Assembly: GCA_040387555.1 (NCBI GenBank)
Contig: JAZKDO010000001.1
Span: 62,001-126,000 of the forward strand
DNA from: UBA4416 sp040387555
GTDB lineage: Bacteria; Bacteroidota; Bacteroidia; B-17B0; Aurantibacillaceae
DNA: 64,000 nt
Direction of reading: 5' to 3'
How positions within the stretch are numbered: position 1 is the first letter of the stretch; each line of letters starts with the position of its first letter. A program made the position numbers and the translations under genes. Below, one piece after another: positions 37,683-47,337 of the stretch. The notes under the pieces were generated by a model. That model had not been told where the DNA came from. It saw nothing but the letters and a program-made list of their open reading frames with translations, and ran no database searches.

Positions 37683-38927
37683 TTAAACAGTGCTTTTCTT
37701 TTTGTTTAATCTGATAACATTTGCTAAAGACTTTATAGCTCTGTCATGTTTTTTAACAAAGGGATTATCAAGATCCCATACATAACCTGCTAATACGGAG
37801 CAAATCTGTTTTTTAATTTCAGGATCGGGGTTTTCTGAAAAAAACACCTCGTGCAAATCTCCATCATACCAGCCAGAAACATAGGATCTGAAAGTGTTAA
37901 TTCCTTGCATCATATAATCTGTATAATCTTTTTGCCAATCTACTTTATTCCCTTTCAATGTCTCGCAAACTAGTTTTGCAGCTTTATTACCCGACTCCAT
38001 GGCGAATGTAACACCAGATGAAAATACAGGATCTAAAAACTCAGTAGCGTTACCACAAAGGACAAATCCTTCACCATATAATTGCTTCGTTGAAATAGCA
38101 TAACCTTCAATCGTTCTCGGAGTGAAAGCCATCTCCGCATCACCAAAACGATCTTTTGTATGGACATCCGCATTTATAATTGCTCTCATGCGTTCTGTAG
38201 TATCTTCAGGAAAATCTTTAAAAAATTCGGGATCAGCAACAAACCCTACTGATGTAATTCCATTAGAAAAAGGAATAATCCAGATCCACGTTCGGGGTTG
38301 ATGAACTACAACAGTGATCCTGTTTCCATCTATACCATCAGGTCGTTTTAAATCTTTAAAATGTGTGAAATGTGTTTTACGTGGTTCAAAGTCAGAAGGT
38401 TTATCCAAATTAAACATGCGGGGAATAACCCTTCCATATCCACTTGCATCAACAATAAACTTTGCTTCTATTTGCTTTTTTTCTCCGTTTTTATCGACAA
38501 CGGTAGTCACTGAATCCGTTCCGTTGAATTTAATATCCGTTACAGTCATTTGCTGCTCAACCACTACACCCATCGAAGCGGCTGTATCAGCCAATATCAT
38601 ATCGAATTGCGCACGTGGTACCTGCCATGTCCAGTTCCAGCCTTTGCTAAATTGATCTTTAAAATTAAAATCACATACTTCGTTACCTCTAACAAATTTT
38701 GCTCCGTACTTTTCCTGAAATCCGGCTTTTTTAACTGCTTCAAGTAACCCTGCTTCTTCCAAATGATCCATCACACGGGGCAACAAACTCTCACCGATAA
38801 CAAACCGTGGAAATTTTTCTTTTTCAACTATGTGAACGTTATATCCTGCTTTGTTTATTATACTGGCCGCAATAGAACCTGCAGGGCCTGCACCAATAAC
38901 AAGAACATCAACTTTGGTGGTTTGCAT
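37683..38927 (-). CDS. Flavin-dependent halogenase-like oxidoreductase
   Basis: The 414-aa protein belongs to the FAD monooxygenase superfamily. It has the dinucleotide-binding GAGPAG (12-17), GESLLPR (45-51), Lys77 in YGAKFVRG and W-I-W-I-I-P at 214-219. The last resembles the WxWxIP motif of flavin halogenases, which keeps them from working as monooxygenases, and Lys77 sits where halogenases carry their active lysine. CmlS/PltA-type halogenases and geranylgeranyl-reductase-like enzymes are the closest types. The substrate is unknown and no biosynthetic cluster surrounds it. Plain alkene or aromatic oxidation remains possible. Confidence 0.8.
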   Translation of the reverse strand: MQTTKVDVLVIGAGPAGSIAASIINKAGYNVHIVEKEKFPRFVIGESLLPRVMDHLEEAGLLEAVKKAGFQEKYGAKFVRGNEVCDFNFKDQFSKGWNWTWQVPRAQFDMILADTAASMGVVVEQQMTVTDIKFNGTDSVTTVVDKNGEKKQIEAKFIVDASGYGRVIPRMFNLDKPSDFEPRKTHFTHFKDLKRPDGIDGNRITVVVHQPRTWIWIIPFSNGITSVGFVADPEFFKDFPEDTTERMRAIINADVHTKDRFGDAEMAFTPRTIEGYAISTKQLYGEGFVLCGNATEFLDPVFSSGVTFAMESGNKAAKLVCETLKGNKVDWQKDYTDYMMQGINTFRSYVSGWYDGDLHEVFFSENPDPEIKKQICSVLAGYVWDLDNPFVKKHDRAIKSLANVIRLNKKKSTV

Positions 38928-38942
38928 ATTTTTATATTTGGG

Positions 38943-38973
38943 TAAAGTTACGCTGTTTTTAGGTGTTTTACAA
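38943..38973 (-). promoter_or_regulatory. Promoter of the halogenase-like gene
   Basis: On the minus strand, TTG (38973-38971), a 20-bp spacer and TAACTTTA (38950-38943) lie 16 nt before the ATG. The final base deviates from TAnnTTTG. Confidence 0.45.
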
Positions 38974-39036
38974 CAGCACTAATCTAATTTTTGATTCTCT
39001 GGCCATTACAGAATATCAGTTATCTCAATCGTTTAA

Positions 39037-40146
39037 TTATTGATTAAGTTGATAGATTTTTCCCGGAAGGGATTTAATGATATTGGAGAATTCTAATTGC
39101 AATAAAAATGTAGATGTTTTGCTGATTGTAAATTGAGTAGCATAACAGATTTCATCAACATGTAACTGCTTTTTGTTTTCAAATGCCTTAACAATTTCTT
39201 GTTCTTCTGGCGATAAATTAATCAGTAAAGGAATCTGAGTTATTTTTTTCTTTTTTCCCTCGTCATTCCAATTCATAATATAAAGAACATCAGCAGCACT
39301 TTCAATTAGACTAGCTCTATTGGATTTTATTAACCCATTACAACCTTCACTTACTAAGTCATTTGGCCTGCCGGGAAAAGCAAAAATATCCTTGTTATAG
39401 GAGTTGGCAATGGTTGCCGTAATCAAACTTCCTCCACCACGTTTAGATTCAACAACTATCAATGCATCACACATGCCAGCAACAATTCTGTTTCGCTTTG
39501 GAAAATTCTCTCTGTCAGGATTTGTTTCGCTCAAAAATTCTGTCAGCAATCCTCCCTGCGATACCATTCTTTTTGCATAATTAGCATGCGCTGCAGGATA
39601 AACTCTATCTAATCCATGCGCTAGTACACCCACTGTACTTAAACCATTATTCAAAGCTGCCTTATGTGAAGTAATATCAATGCCATATGCCAGGCCGCTA
39701 ACAACTAAACAACCGCTATCAACAAGATCTTCTACTAACTTTTCAGTTATTTGTTTTCCATAAGCAGAGGGAGTCCTGGTTCCAACAATAGCTACAATTT
39801 TGTCGGCATTCAAATCTGCATTACCTTTATAATAAAGCATAACCGGACTATCTGTACAATTCTTTAAACGCTGTGGAAATTTCTTGTCAGTAAAAAATAA
39901 TGCTTCAATAGAATATTTTTCAATGAACTTAAGTTCCTGCTCTGCTCTGTCTAAGACAATTTTATTTTTAAAAATAGCATTGGAAGTATAAGAACCGATA
40001 CCTGGAATTTTTTCTAGTTGTGCTTTACTGGTTTTAAATACCTGTTCCGCACTTCCGCAATAAGCTACTAAGTTTTTAGCCAATATGTCGCCAACACCAT
40101 CCAACAATGTTAATCCTATTTGATATGTTAAATCCACCGCAGACAT
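39037..40146 (-). CDS. dprA: DNA-protecting/processing protein DprA
   Basis: The 369-aa protein has an N-terminal HhH/SAM-like part (LDGVGDILAKNLVAYCG; IPGIGSYTS). The Rossmann-like DprA core carries VGTRTPSAYG (121-130), SGLAYGID (150-157) and FPKRNRIVAG (215-224). A C-terminal winged-helix tail (DprA-WH, about 300-369) completes it. DprA loads RecA on incoming single-stranded DNA during natural transformation. The start ATG at 40146 lies 50 nt from the divergent TonB-receptor gene. Confidence 0.95.
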   Translation of the reverse strand: MSAVDLTYQIGLTLLDGVGDILAKNLVAYCGSAEQVFKTSKAQLEKIPGIGSYTSNAIFKNKIVLDRAEQELKFIEKYSIEALFFTDKKFPQRLKNCTDSPVMLYYKGNADLNADKIVAIVGTRTPSAYGKQITEKLVEDLVDSGCLVVSGLAYGIDITSHKAALNNGLSTVGVLAHGLDRVYPAAHANYAKRMVSQGGLLTEFLSETNPDRENFPKRNRIVAGMCDALIVVESKRGGGSLITATIANSYNKDIFAFPGRPNDLVSEGCNGLIKSNRASLIESAADVLYIMNWNDEGKKKKITQIPLLINLSPEEQEIVKAFENKKQLHVDEICYATQFTISKTSTFLLQLEFSNIIKSLPGKIYQLNQ

Positions 40147-40196
40147 TGTTGAGTAACTCTAAATTATTATATTGTGTTCGTAAAAATAACGAGATA

Positions 40197-42554
40197 ATGA
40201 TTAAGAATGTCAAATATATTTTAACAGGAGTCTTTTTTTATTCATGTCAGATTTATGCGCAGACACTTGGTGTCGTAAAAGGCGTTGTAAAAGATAAGTC
40301 AAATAGCGAATCGTTGCCCGGGGCTGTAGTTGTTTTAGATAAAGCAAAGGGGGTAGCTGCAGATATTGAAGGTGTTTTTTATATTTCTGTTGCCGAGGGC
40401 TCACATTTGCTTGAATGTGATTTGGTTGGATATAAAAAATATTCAGAAACAGTAACGGTTAAAGCAAATGATACTACGGTTATAGAAATTAATTTAGGTA
40501 GTGGGAATCAGTTATTGGATGAAGTTGTTGTTTCTGCTGGAAAATTTGAACAAAAACTTTCAGATGTTACCGTAAGCATGGATGTGATTAAACCGTCATT
40601 AATTGAAAATAAAGCTTCGCAAAGCCTGGATATTATTATGAACCAGGTGCCTGGTGTAGTGGTCTCAGACGGACAAGCAAGCATACGCGGGGGAAGCGGT
40701 TATAGTTATGGTGCCGGAACACGTGTGTTAATGTTGGTAGATGAAATGCCCATGATCAGTGCTGATGCTGCTGACATAAAATGGAATTATCTTCCTCTTG
40801 AAAATTTGGAACAGGTGGAAGTCATTAAAGGCGCCTCCTCTGCCCTATTCGGTTCATCAGCTATGAATGGAGTTGTAAATATGAGAACGGCCTATGCAAA
40901 AGAAAAGCCCCAAACAACCGTATCCATTTTTGGGGCAACTTATGACGCACCGCAAAACCAAAGTTACAAATGGTGGCATGGAACCAGCCAGATGCAAACC
41001 GGAGTTAATTTTTCTCATTCACAGAAAGTAAAAAACTGGGACATCGTTTTGGGTGGACACATGTTCAATGATGAAGGATACCGTTATTTAGAAACAGAAA
41101 AACGAAGCCGCTTCAATGTCAATCTAAGATATAATTTCAAAAACATACAGGGTTTATCTGTTGGCGTTAATACCAATATGATGGAAACAAAAGGGGGCTT
41201 ATTCTTCCTTTGGCAAAATGCAGACTCAGTTTATTTTCCGCAAGGATTAAACATACAGCGCTTTACCAATCAGCGGGCAAACGTAGATCCCTTCATTACC
41301 TACTTTAGTAAAAAGGGAGGAAAATACAGTTTACGTACGCGTTATTACCTTACTAATAATAATAATGATAAGAATCAGGGTTCGCGCGCTGAATTATATT
41401 ATTCAGAATTTCAATATCAGAAGCGTTTCAAAAATAATTTCACTATGACCTATGGCGCTGTTTATATGGAACAGCAGGTGATCGCCGATTCCTTATATGG
41501 CCGTCATACCGGAAAAAATTATGCAGGCTACGCACAGTTTGATTACAAATACAAAAAACTAACCACGTCAATTGGCTTACGTGGCGAATATAACAGAATT
41601 GATACATCCTATACTCGAGGTTTCATAAACTCCAAAATCAATAACCTTCCATTTCAACCGGTTTTTAGAGCGGGTTTAAACTACCACTTGTTTGAATATA
41701 CTTTTTTAAGAGCATCATATGGACAAGGATATAGATTTCCAACAATTGCAGAAAAATATGTAAGTACCAGTGTAAGCGCATTAAAGATTTATCCTAATCA
41801 GAATTTGCAGCCTGAACGAGGATGGAGTGCTGAAATTGGAGTTAAACAAGGGTTTCAGATTCTGAATTTTAAAGGATTTTTAGACATAGCGGGTTTCTGG
41901 ACAGAATATCAGGATATGGTTGAATTTGCATTTGATATTTATGGCCCTAAGACTGGTGTGTTTTATGAGGATCGCAAATACGCCGGATTTAAATCTCAGA
42001 ATGTTGGTGGCGCGCTCATAAATGGTATTGATGCATCGATAACCGGTACTGGAAAAATGGGTCCCGTTAATGTAACCACTCTGGTGGGATACACATTTAC
42101 AAATCCAACTTATTTAGGATTTGATTCCAATAAAGATACACTTGGACTGGAAGGGATAAATATCCTGAAATACAGAAACAGACACTTGTTTAAATCCGAT
42201 CTTCAGTTAGATTACAAAAAGCTATCCATTGGCTGGAGCGTTAGATATTACAGTTTTATGGAGAATATAGACAGACGATTTGTTCAAAGTGTATTACATG
42301 AATACAATGATATTCCGGCCGGACTTAACTGGGATAACGCTCCTTCTACATATGTGTTGCCGGGATTAAAATCTTACAGAACACAGCGCGTTGGTGGGGA
42401 TTGGGTTCATGATATGAGAATCTCATACCAGGTTTCAAAAGAATTAAAAGCTTCATTTATAGTGAACAACGTAGGTAATGCAGAATACTGTTTAAGGCCT
42501 GGTGACGTTCGTCCACCCAGGATGTTTCTGGTTCAACTAATGGTTAGGATATAA
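40197..42554 (+). CDS. TonB-dependent receptor with N-terminal carboxypeptidase-like domain
   Basis: From the ATG at 40197 (the preceding 30 codons of the frame overlap the dprA start and lack a signal peptide), the protein has 785 aa. Signal peptide (ending CQIYAQ), a CarboxypepD_reg-like domain (about 25-105, GVVKDKSNSESLPGA), a plug (VPGVVVSDGQASIRGG; IKGASSALFGSSAMNGVVN) and a 22-strand-type barrel follow. It imports a large ligand such as a siderophore, cobalamin or oligosaccharide. There is no SusD partner nearby, so a polysaccharide-utilisation role is less likely. Confidence 0.92.
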   Translation: MIKNVKYILTGVFFYSCQIYAQTLGVVKGVVKDKSNSESLPGAVVVLDKAKGVAADIEGVFYISVAEGSHLLECDLVGYKKYSETVTVKANDTTVIEINLGSGNQLLDEVVVSAGKFEQKLSDVTVSMDVIKPSLIENKASQSLDIIMNQVPGVVVSDGQASIRGGSGYSYGAGTRVLMLVDEMPMISADAADIKWNYLPLENLEQVEVIKGASSALFGSSAMNGVVNMRTAYAKEKPQTTVSIFGATYDAPQNQSYKWWHGTSQMQTGVNFSHSQKVKNWDIVLGGHMFNDEGYRYLETEKRSRFNVNLRYNFKNIQGLSVGVNTNMMETKGGLFFLWQNADSVYFPQGLNIQRFTNQRANVDPFITYFSKKGGKYSLRTRYYLTNNNNDKNQGSRAELYYSEFQYQKRFKNNFTMTYGAVYMEQQVIADSLYGRHTGKNYAGYAQFDYKYKKLTTSIGLRGEYNRIDTSYTRGFINSKINNLPFQPVFRAGLNYHLFEYTFLRASYGQGYRFPTIAEKYVSTSVSALKIYPNQNLQPERGWSAEIGVKQGFQILNFKGFLDIAGFWTEYQDMVEFAFDIYGPKTGVFYEDRKYAGFKSQNVGGALINGIDASITGTGKMGPVNVTTLVGYTFTNPTYLGFDSNKDTLGLEGINILKYRNRHLFKSDLQLDYKKLSIGWSVRYYSFMENIDRRFVQSVLHEYNDIPAGLNWDNAPSTYVLPGLKSYRTQRVGGDWVHDMRISYQVSKELKASFIVNNVGNAEYCLRPGDVRPPRMFLVQLMVRI

Positions 42555-42621
42555 ACCTTTTTAGCAAATTTTATAATTCTCAGTTTTAAAATACTGTATC
42601 TTTACCATCAAAAAAACAACA

Positions 42622-43359
42622 ATGGAAACAAATTTCAGAAAAACAAATCTTGATCATATTCAAAGTGCTACGATCGTCAATGAACGTTCACTTTTTGCAT
42701 CGGTATTTACGTGGATGTTTTTAGCATTAGGCCTAACAACTATTTGTTCTGTAGCATTCGCTTATATTCCTGATCTCGGCAACTTACTTTTTAAGTTCGA
42801 TGAAACAGGAGCTCGCGTTGGAACTTCTATTATCGGATGGGTGGTTATGCTGGCACCTCTTGGCTTGGTATTATTAATGAACTTTGCATTTAATAAACTC
42901 TCCTTTTTTGCGTTAATGGGTATCTTTTTCGGATTCGCCTCATTGATGGGCATAAGCTTAAGCACTATTTTTTTAGCCTACCGTCTTGATTCTATTGGTG
43001 TTGTTTTTGCCAGCACCTGCGCATTGTTTGGTGTGATGGCGGTTGCAGGGTACACAACAAAAGCTGATCTAACCAAAATGGGTTCCTTGTTAATGATTGG
43101 CTTAATAGGTATTGTGATTGCATCGCTCATCAATATGTTTATGAGAAGCGATACGATGGGCTACATCATTAGTATTATAAGCGTTATTGTATTTACAGGA
43201 TTAACAGCTTATGATGTTCAAAAAATTAAAGCATTAGCCCAGGCAAACGACGGTTCTTCTGATTTTAAGAAGATGGGTGTAATGGGGGCTTTAACTCTGT
43301 ATTTGGATTTTATCAATCTATTCTTATCACTTCTCCGCTTGTTTGGAAAAAGAGATTAA
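42622..43359 (+). CDS. Bax inhibitor-1/YccA family membrane protein
   Basis: The 245-aa protein has seven predicted membrane helices. It shows the BI-1 features FASVFTWMFLALGLT near the N-terminus, TGLTAYDVQKIK in helix 6-7 and the C-terminal LYLDFINLFLSLLRLFG. Family members leak or sense calcium/protons or bind membrane proteases such as FtsH (YccA); the precise role here is unknown. TATCTTTA (42597-42604), 18 nt before the ATG, may be its -7 box, but no -33 TTG is seen. Confidence 0.92.
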   Translation: METNFRKTNLDHIQSATIVNERSLFASVFTWMFLALGLTTICSVAFAYIPDLGNLLFKFDETGARVGTSIIGWVVMLAPLGLVLLMNFAFNKLSFFALMGIFFGFASLMGISLSTIFLAYRLDSIGVVFASTCALFGVMAVAGYTTKADLTKMGSLLMIGLIGIVIASLINMFMRSDTMGYIISIISVIVFTGLTAYDVQKIKALAQANDGSSDFKKMGVMGALTLYLDFINLFLSLLRLFGKRD

Positions 43360-43381
43360 TCAAAAGTGAAATATATGAAAG

Positions 43382-43405
43382 GCCCTTGTAAAAAATTACA
43401 GGGGC
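43382..43405. terminator. Terminator shared by convergent BI-1 and GT4 genes
   Basis: A 10-bp stem GCCCTTGTAA/TTACAGGGGC (one G-T pair) with AAAA loop is followed by five T. The right arm contains the last codons and stop codon (43396) of the GT4 gene. Confidence 0.8.
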
Positions 43406-44643
43406 TTTTTATTTTTTTCTTCAATCCACTTCGACATATATTTTGTACCTGCAATAGTATGGTGTGTAAGCATGGCTCCAATGAAATTATTGGCGCGGTG
43501 TTGATGCAAATTATCCTTGAGTAATATTATTTTCTTAATTAATAAGTCTGCATGAAATGATTTATCAAACACATGGTTAATGATTTCTACCCCTTGATTC
43601 TGAGAATTCTGCCATAAGGCTTTATTGCTATATAATTCTATTGCACCATCTGCAAATTCAGGTGCATCGTCACTCACTATGCCGCTCCATTCCAGGTTCC
43701 CATGCATAGCTTCAGCTCCGACAGAAGTGGTAACACTTGGTGTTCCACATTCCATGGCATCAATTAATTTGCCTTTCAACCCTGCACCAAAACGCAAAGG
43801 TGCTAAACATACCCTGGCCTTAAGCATTACCTTTTTTGCACTTTCTGCCCTTCCTTTAATCATAAACCCTTCTTTAGGCTGATGAAGTTGCTCCACCTTT
43901 TGTGTAGCATAAGCACCATAGACATGCATTTCTGCTTGTGGTAATTGCTTTCGAATTAATGGCCAGATCTCTTCTTTTAAAAACAAAACTGCATTCCAAT
44001 TTGGTTCATGTAAAAAATTACCTATAGTCATAAAATGTGTCCGATTTTCAAACCCAGGCCATTTATCTTTGTCCTTTTCTGTGATGCGGTCTAATAAAAA
44101 AGGTGTATAGTGCAAAAGCTCTTGTGCGATTTTAAAATGACTTTGAAGTAATTTCATTTCATACTCTGAGATCATAATCGTACAATCACATCTATAAATG
44201 CTGGCTATTTCACGCTTGGCAACATCAGTTAATAAATCCTCTTTTACAAACTCTCGCTGTTGTTTAAAAGCAGTTTGCCGTGCCAAACGCAAACAATGTA
44301 AATCGATGGTATCTAATAATGTTAATGCCTCCGGACAATTCTCAGCGACACGCCATCCAAATTGCTCTTCCATCATAAACCGATCGAACAAAACAATGGT
44401 TGGCTGAAGTGTTTTTATGAACTCATCAAAGCTACTGTTGTTTAATTCAATAGTTACCTTTTCCACACCATATGCATGGAAATCAATCATAAAAGCACTA
44501 TCGGCAGCAGCACACGCAAAGGTTATTTTCCAATTCAATTTTTGAAACTGTTCCATCAATTGCAGAGTTCTGCTACCCGCAGCAGAAGAGCCAGGCTCAG
44601 GCCAAACCGTTCCGATCATTAAAATATGTTGTGGTTCCTGCAT
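43396..44643 (-). CDS. Family 4-type glycosyltransferase
   Basis: The 415-aa GT-B-fold protein has the N-terminal GTVWPEPGSSAAGSRT and a long acceptor domain. The C-terminal donor domain carries APLRFGAGLKGKLIDAMECG, the hallmark of GT4 sugar-nucleotide-binding helices, then SVGAEAM. The sugar is unknown. It is not near other glycan genes. The next in-frame Met (codon 9) is an alternative start. Its short leader holds a terminator-like hairpin, and its stop codon lies inside the terminator stem shared with the BI-1 gene. Confidence 0.85.
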   Translation of the reverse strand: MQEPQHILMIGTVWPEPGSSAAGSRTLQLMEQFQKLNWKITFACAAADSAFMIDFHAYGVEKVTIELNNSSFDEFIKTLQPTIVLFDRFMMEEQFGWRVAENCPEALTLLDTIDLHCLRLARQTAFKQQREFVKEDLLTDVAKREIASIYRCDCTIMISEYEMKLLQSHFKIAQELLHYTPFLLDRITEKDKDKWPGFENRTHFMTIGNFLHEPNWNAVLFLKEEIWPLIRKQLPQAEMHVYGAYATQKVEQLHQPKEGFMIKGRAESAKKVMLKARVCLAPLRFGAGLKGKLIDAMECGTPSVTTSVGAEAMHGNLEWSGIVSDDAPEFADGAIELYSNKALWQNSQNQGVEIINHVFDKSFHADLLIKKIILLKDNLHQHRANNFIGAMLTHHTIAGTKYMSKWIEEKNKKPL

Positions 44644-44653
44644 TTGATAAATT

Positions 44654-44684
44654 AAAAAGCCCTTGAAAATTCAAGAGCTTTTTT
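44654..44684 (-). promoter_or_regulatory. Terminator-like hairpin at the 5' end of the GT4 mRNA
   Basis: Stem AAGCTCTTGAA with TTCAAGGGCTT (one mismatch), then a T run, ends 11 nt before the ATG at 44643. The predicted promoter (44691-44720) places the start of transcription right at the foot of this hairpin. It may act as an attenuator or 5'-stabilising structure. Alternatively it is a leftover second terminator of the upstream gene. Confidence 0.5.
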
Positions 44685-44690
44685 GCAGTT

Positions 44691-44720
44691 CAAAATTACA
44701 AAATTAGCTGAATAGCACAA
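44691..44720 (-). promoter_or_regulatory. Promoter of the GT4 gene
   Basis: On the minus strand TTG (44720-44718), 19 bp, then TAATTTTG (44698-44691), an exact TAnnTTTG. A second TAATTTTG lies 8 nt upstream (44706-44699) but is too close to the TTG to be used with it. Confidence 0.55.
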
Positions 44721-44752
44721 GGTTATTTATCTCTGTCATTCCTAATTCAAAA

Positions 44753-44784
44753 AATAGCCCCTGATAAAACTATCAGAGGCTATT
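44753..44784 (-). terminator. Terminator of the GloVer-repeat gene
   Basis: A 14-bp stem with one mismatch (44753-44766 with 44771-44784, core AGCCCCTGATA) and AAAC loop lies 30 nt after the stop at 44815 and is followed on the minus strand by a T run. Confidence 0.85.
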
Positions 44785-44814
44785 GTAATAGCATTGTTTA
44801 AATCAATTAAATAA

Positions 44815-47337
44815 TTACTGAAGAATGATTTTCATTACGGTTCGTTCATCACCAGAAGTGATTTCAAGAAAATAAATTCCTTGGGCTTGTTTGCTCAGAT
44901 CAACAGTTGTGGAATATTCCTCTTCAACATCTTTTTTGTTTTCTGAATAAATTACTGCGCCAAGATTATTAGTAACAGTTAAATTCATTTTACTTTTTAT
45001 TGGTGTAGAAAGGTGAACGTTAAAAATGCTCGTTGATGGATTAGGAAATATGATTACGTTTAATTTTTTTACTAAAGAAACTACGTCTGTAACCATGGTA
45101 ACAACCTCTATCAGATTACCACCGGTTGGATTGGCACCATTTATTCCGTTAAAGTCGAGTTTTTTTGTAAAGGTGTTAGTCGTATAATCGTATTCAAATA
45201 ACACACCGTCATTGTTTACGCCGCCATCAGAAGTCATTCCATACAATTTTCCGTTTGATGCCTGCATTAAGGTTCCTAAAGGATCTGTTCCATTGACGCC
45301 ACCGAAGTCGTATTTTTTCATGTAGCTGTGATTACTTGGATCGTATTCAAATAATACACCATCATCGGTTGTACCTCCGTTATTAGTCATACCATATAAT
45401 TTACCATTGGAAGCCAACATTAAAGAACCCTCCGGATCACGGCCATTTGCATATGTGAAGCCAACAGTTTTAGTATAAGTATTAGCGGCAATATTATATT
45501 CATAAATCCATCCTTCGCTTACACCAAAGTCACCAACGCCTGTCATACCATAAAGCATACCATTAGTAGCTTCCACCAACGATCCAACCGGCTTGCTACC
45601 CGTACCGTTACTGTTAAGGTCAATTTTTTTCATGTAGGTATTAGTTGATGTATTGTATTCAAAAATAACACCGTCGTCGTTTGTTCCGCCCATCGCAGTT
45701 GGGCCATATAATTTACCATTTGAAGCAAGCATTAAAGTACCGCTTGGCGAATGACCATTGGCAGTGATAAAATCTACTTTTTTTGCGTAAGAATTGGTTA
45801 ACGGATTGTATTCAAAAAGCACCCCTGCGTTATTAGTGCCGCCGTGAGCAACACCGTAAAGCATACCGTTTGCAGCCTCAACCAAGGAACCTATTGGACG
45901 ATATCCTGTAGTGCTGTCAAAATCCATCTTCTTTACATAGGTATTGGTAGCAGGATCTATTTGGAACAACGCGCCCAAACCATAAGTACCGCCACCATCA
46001 TTTGCTAAACCATATAACATACCGCTGCTTGTTTTAACCAACGAGCCTGATGGGAAAGCGCCTTGGACGGCAAGATTGAAATCGATTTTCTTTGTATAGA
46101 CACCTGTGGTGAAATCAAATTCAAAAATGACACCATCGTTTTGGATCTGGCCACCAATTCCTCCATAGTTTGTAGTGCCATAAAGCTTACCGTTAGAAGC
46201 CTGGATCATTGTACCAAGAGGCTGACTTCCATTGATGTGTATCAGATCCACTTTTTTGGTATACACATTTGTTGTGTAATCGTATTCCAGAATAACCCCT
46301 TCACCTTCAGTACCACCAAACCGCGTAGTACCATAAAGTTTTCCATTACTGGCCTGGGTAAAGGAACCGCCGGCCCAGCCGTTAGGTGAATCAAGGTCTG
46401 CTTTTTTGATATATGTGTTAGTTGTGTAGTCATACTCATAAATAACACCATCGCCATTAGCACCACCCGTTTCTGTCATACCATAAAACTTACCGTTTGT
46501 TCCTAAAGTTAAATGCCCAGCAGGATAAACTCCTGAAGCATAACTAAAATCTATTTTTTTTGTATAAGTATTGCTTAGGTAATCGTATTCATAAATTACG
46601 CCTTTATCATTTACTCCACCATCAATCGTGGTACCGTAAAATTTACCATTTGGTGCCAATACCATCGAATTAACCGGGTTGCGGCCACCTAAAGTATCCA
46701 AGTCAATTTTTTTAGTGAATGTGTTTGTGGAAGGTACATATTCAAATATAACGCCCAAGTCCTTAACTCCACCACGGCTTGTGGTTCCATACAATTTACC
46801 ATTTGGTGCCTCCACCATGTGGCCAATGCCTGACTGTGGAAAACCATCGTTGATATTGAAATCAAATTTCTTTGTATAAATATTTGTAGCATAATCGTAT
46901 TCGTAAATAACACCCCTGTTATTAAAACCACCCATAGAGGTTAAACCGTATAACTTACCGTTGGTAGCTTTAACCATTCCACCGTAGGGAGTTCTTCCTG
47001 TTCCAGTATTAAAGTCAATCTTTTTAATGTAGGCGTTCGTTGCAGGATCATACTCAAAAATAACCCCTGCGTTGTTAACTCCACCAAAAGACGCAATTCC
47101 GAGCAGTTTGCCGTTAGACATCTCTACAAACGTTGTTCCTACTGGCCAAAATCCTTGAATGCCAGGACCGAAATCTTCCACTACCTGATGGTTGTTGCCT
47201 GAGCCATCGGTTTTAAAAATAGTTCCAAAACCGACACCTCCATCATATGTCATTCCCCACAACTGGGATTGAGACTTTGCCGGAAAAACGCAAAGTGCTA
47301 TTTGTAAAATGCAAAGCGCTAAAGTAAATTTTTTCAT
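44815..47337 (-). CDS. T9SS type A protein of GloVer (TIGR03803) tandem repeats
   Basis: The 840-aa protein has a signal peptide (ending FPAKSQ). It carries thirteen clear repeats of about 50 aa plus a degenerate first one. Each reads roughly NGKLYGxTxxGGxNxxGVIFEYD, then TNTYTKKIDF. This is the choice-of-anchor tandem repeat GloVer family, probably forming beta-propellers. The C-terminal Por-secretion domain (759-840) carries IFPNPSTSIFNV and VDLSKQAQGIYFLEI. It is exported by the T9SS and attached to the surface. The function of such repeats is not known. It is unrelated in repeats to the CHU-type giants. Confidence 0.92.
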   Translation of the reverse strand: MKKFTLALCILQIALCVFPAKSQSQLWGMTYDGGVGFGTIFKTDGSGNNHQVVEDFGPGIQGFWPVGTTFVEMSNGKLLGIASFGGVNNAGVIFEYDPATNAYIKKIDFNTGTGRTPYGGMVKATNGKLYGLTSMGGFNNRGVIYEYDYATNIYTKKFDFNINDGFPQSGIGHMVEAPNGKLYGTTSRGGVKDLGVIFEYVPSTNTFTKKIDLDTLGGRNPVNSMVLAPNGKFYGTTIDGGVNDKGVIYEYDYLSNTYTKKIDFSYASGVYPAGHLTLGTNGKFYGMTETGGANGDGVIYEYDYTTNTYIKKADLDSPNGWAGGSFTQASNGKLYGTTRFGGTEGEGVILEYDYTTNVYTKKVDLIHINGSQPLGTMIQASNGKLYGTTNYGGIGGQIQNDGVIFEFDFTTGVYTKKIDFNLAVQGAFPSGSLVKTSSGMLYGLANDGGGTYGLGALFQIDPATNTYVKKMDFDSTTGYRPIGSLVEAANGMLYGVAHGGTNNAGVLFEYNPLTNSYAKKVDFITANGHSPSGTLMLASNGKLYGPTAMGGTNDDGVIFEYNTSTNTYMKKIDLNSNGTGSKPVGSLVEATNGMLYGMTGVGDFGVSEGWIYEYNIAANTYTKTVGFTYANGRDPEGSLMLASNGKLYGMTNNGGTTDDGVLFEYDPSNHSYMKKYDFGGVNGTDPLGTLMQASNGKLYGMTSDGGVNNDGVLFEYDYTTNTFTKKLDFNGINGANPTGGNLIEVVTMVTDVVSLVKKLNVIIFPNPSTSIFNVHLSTPIKSKMNLTVTNNLGAVIYSENKKDVEEEYSTTVDLSKQAQGIYFLEITSGDERTVMKIILQ

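Noticed and set aside
40107..40196. Longer start of the TonB receptor (30 extra codons)
   Set aside because: It runs across the dprA start and lacks a signal peptide; the ATG at 40197 gives a clean signal peptide.
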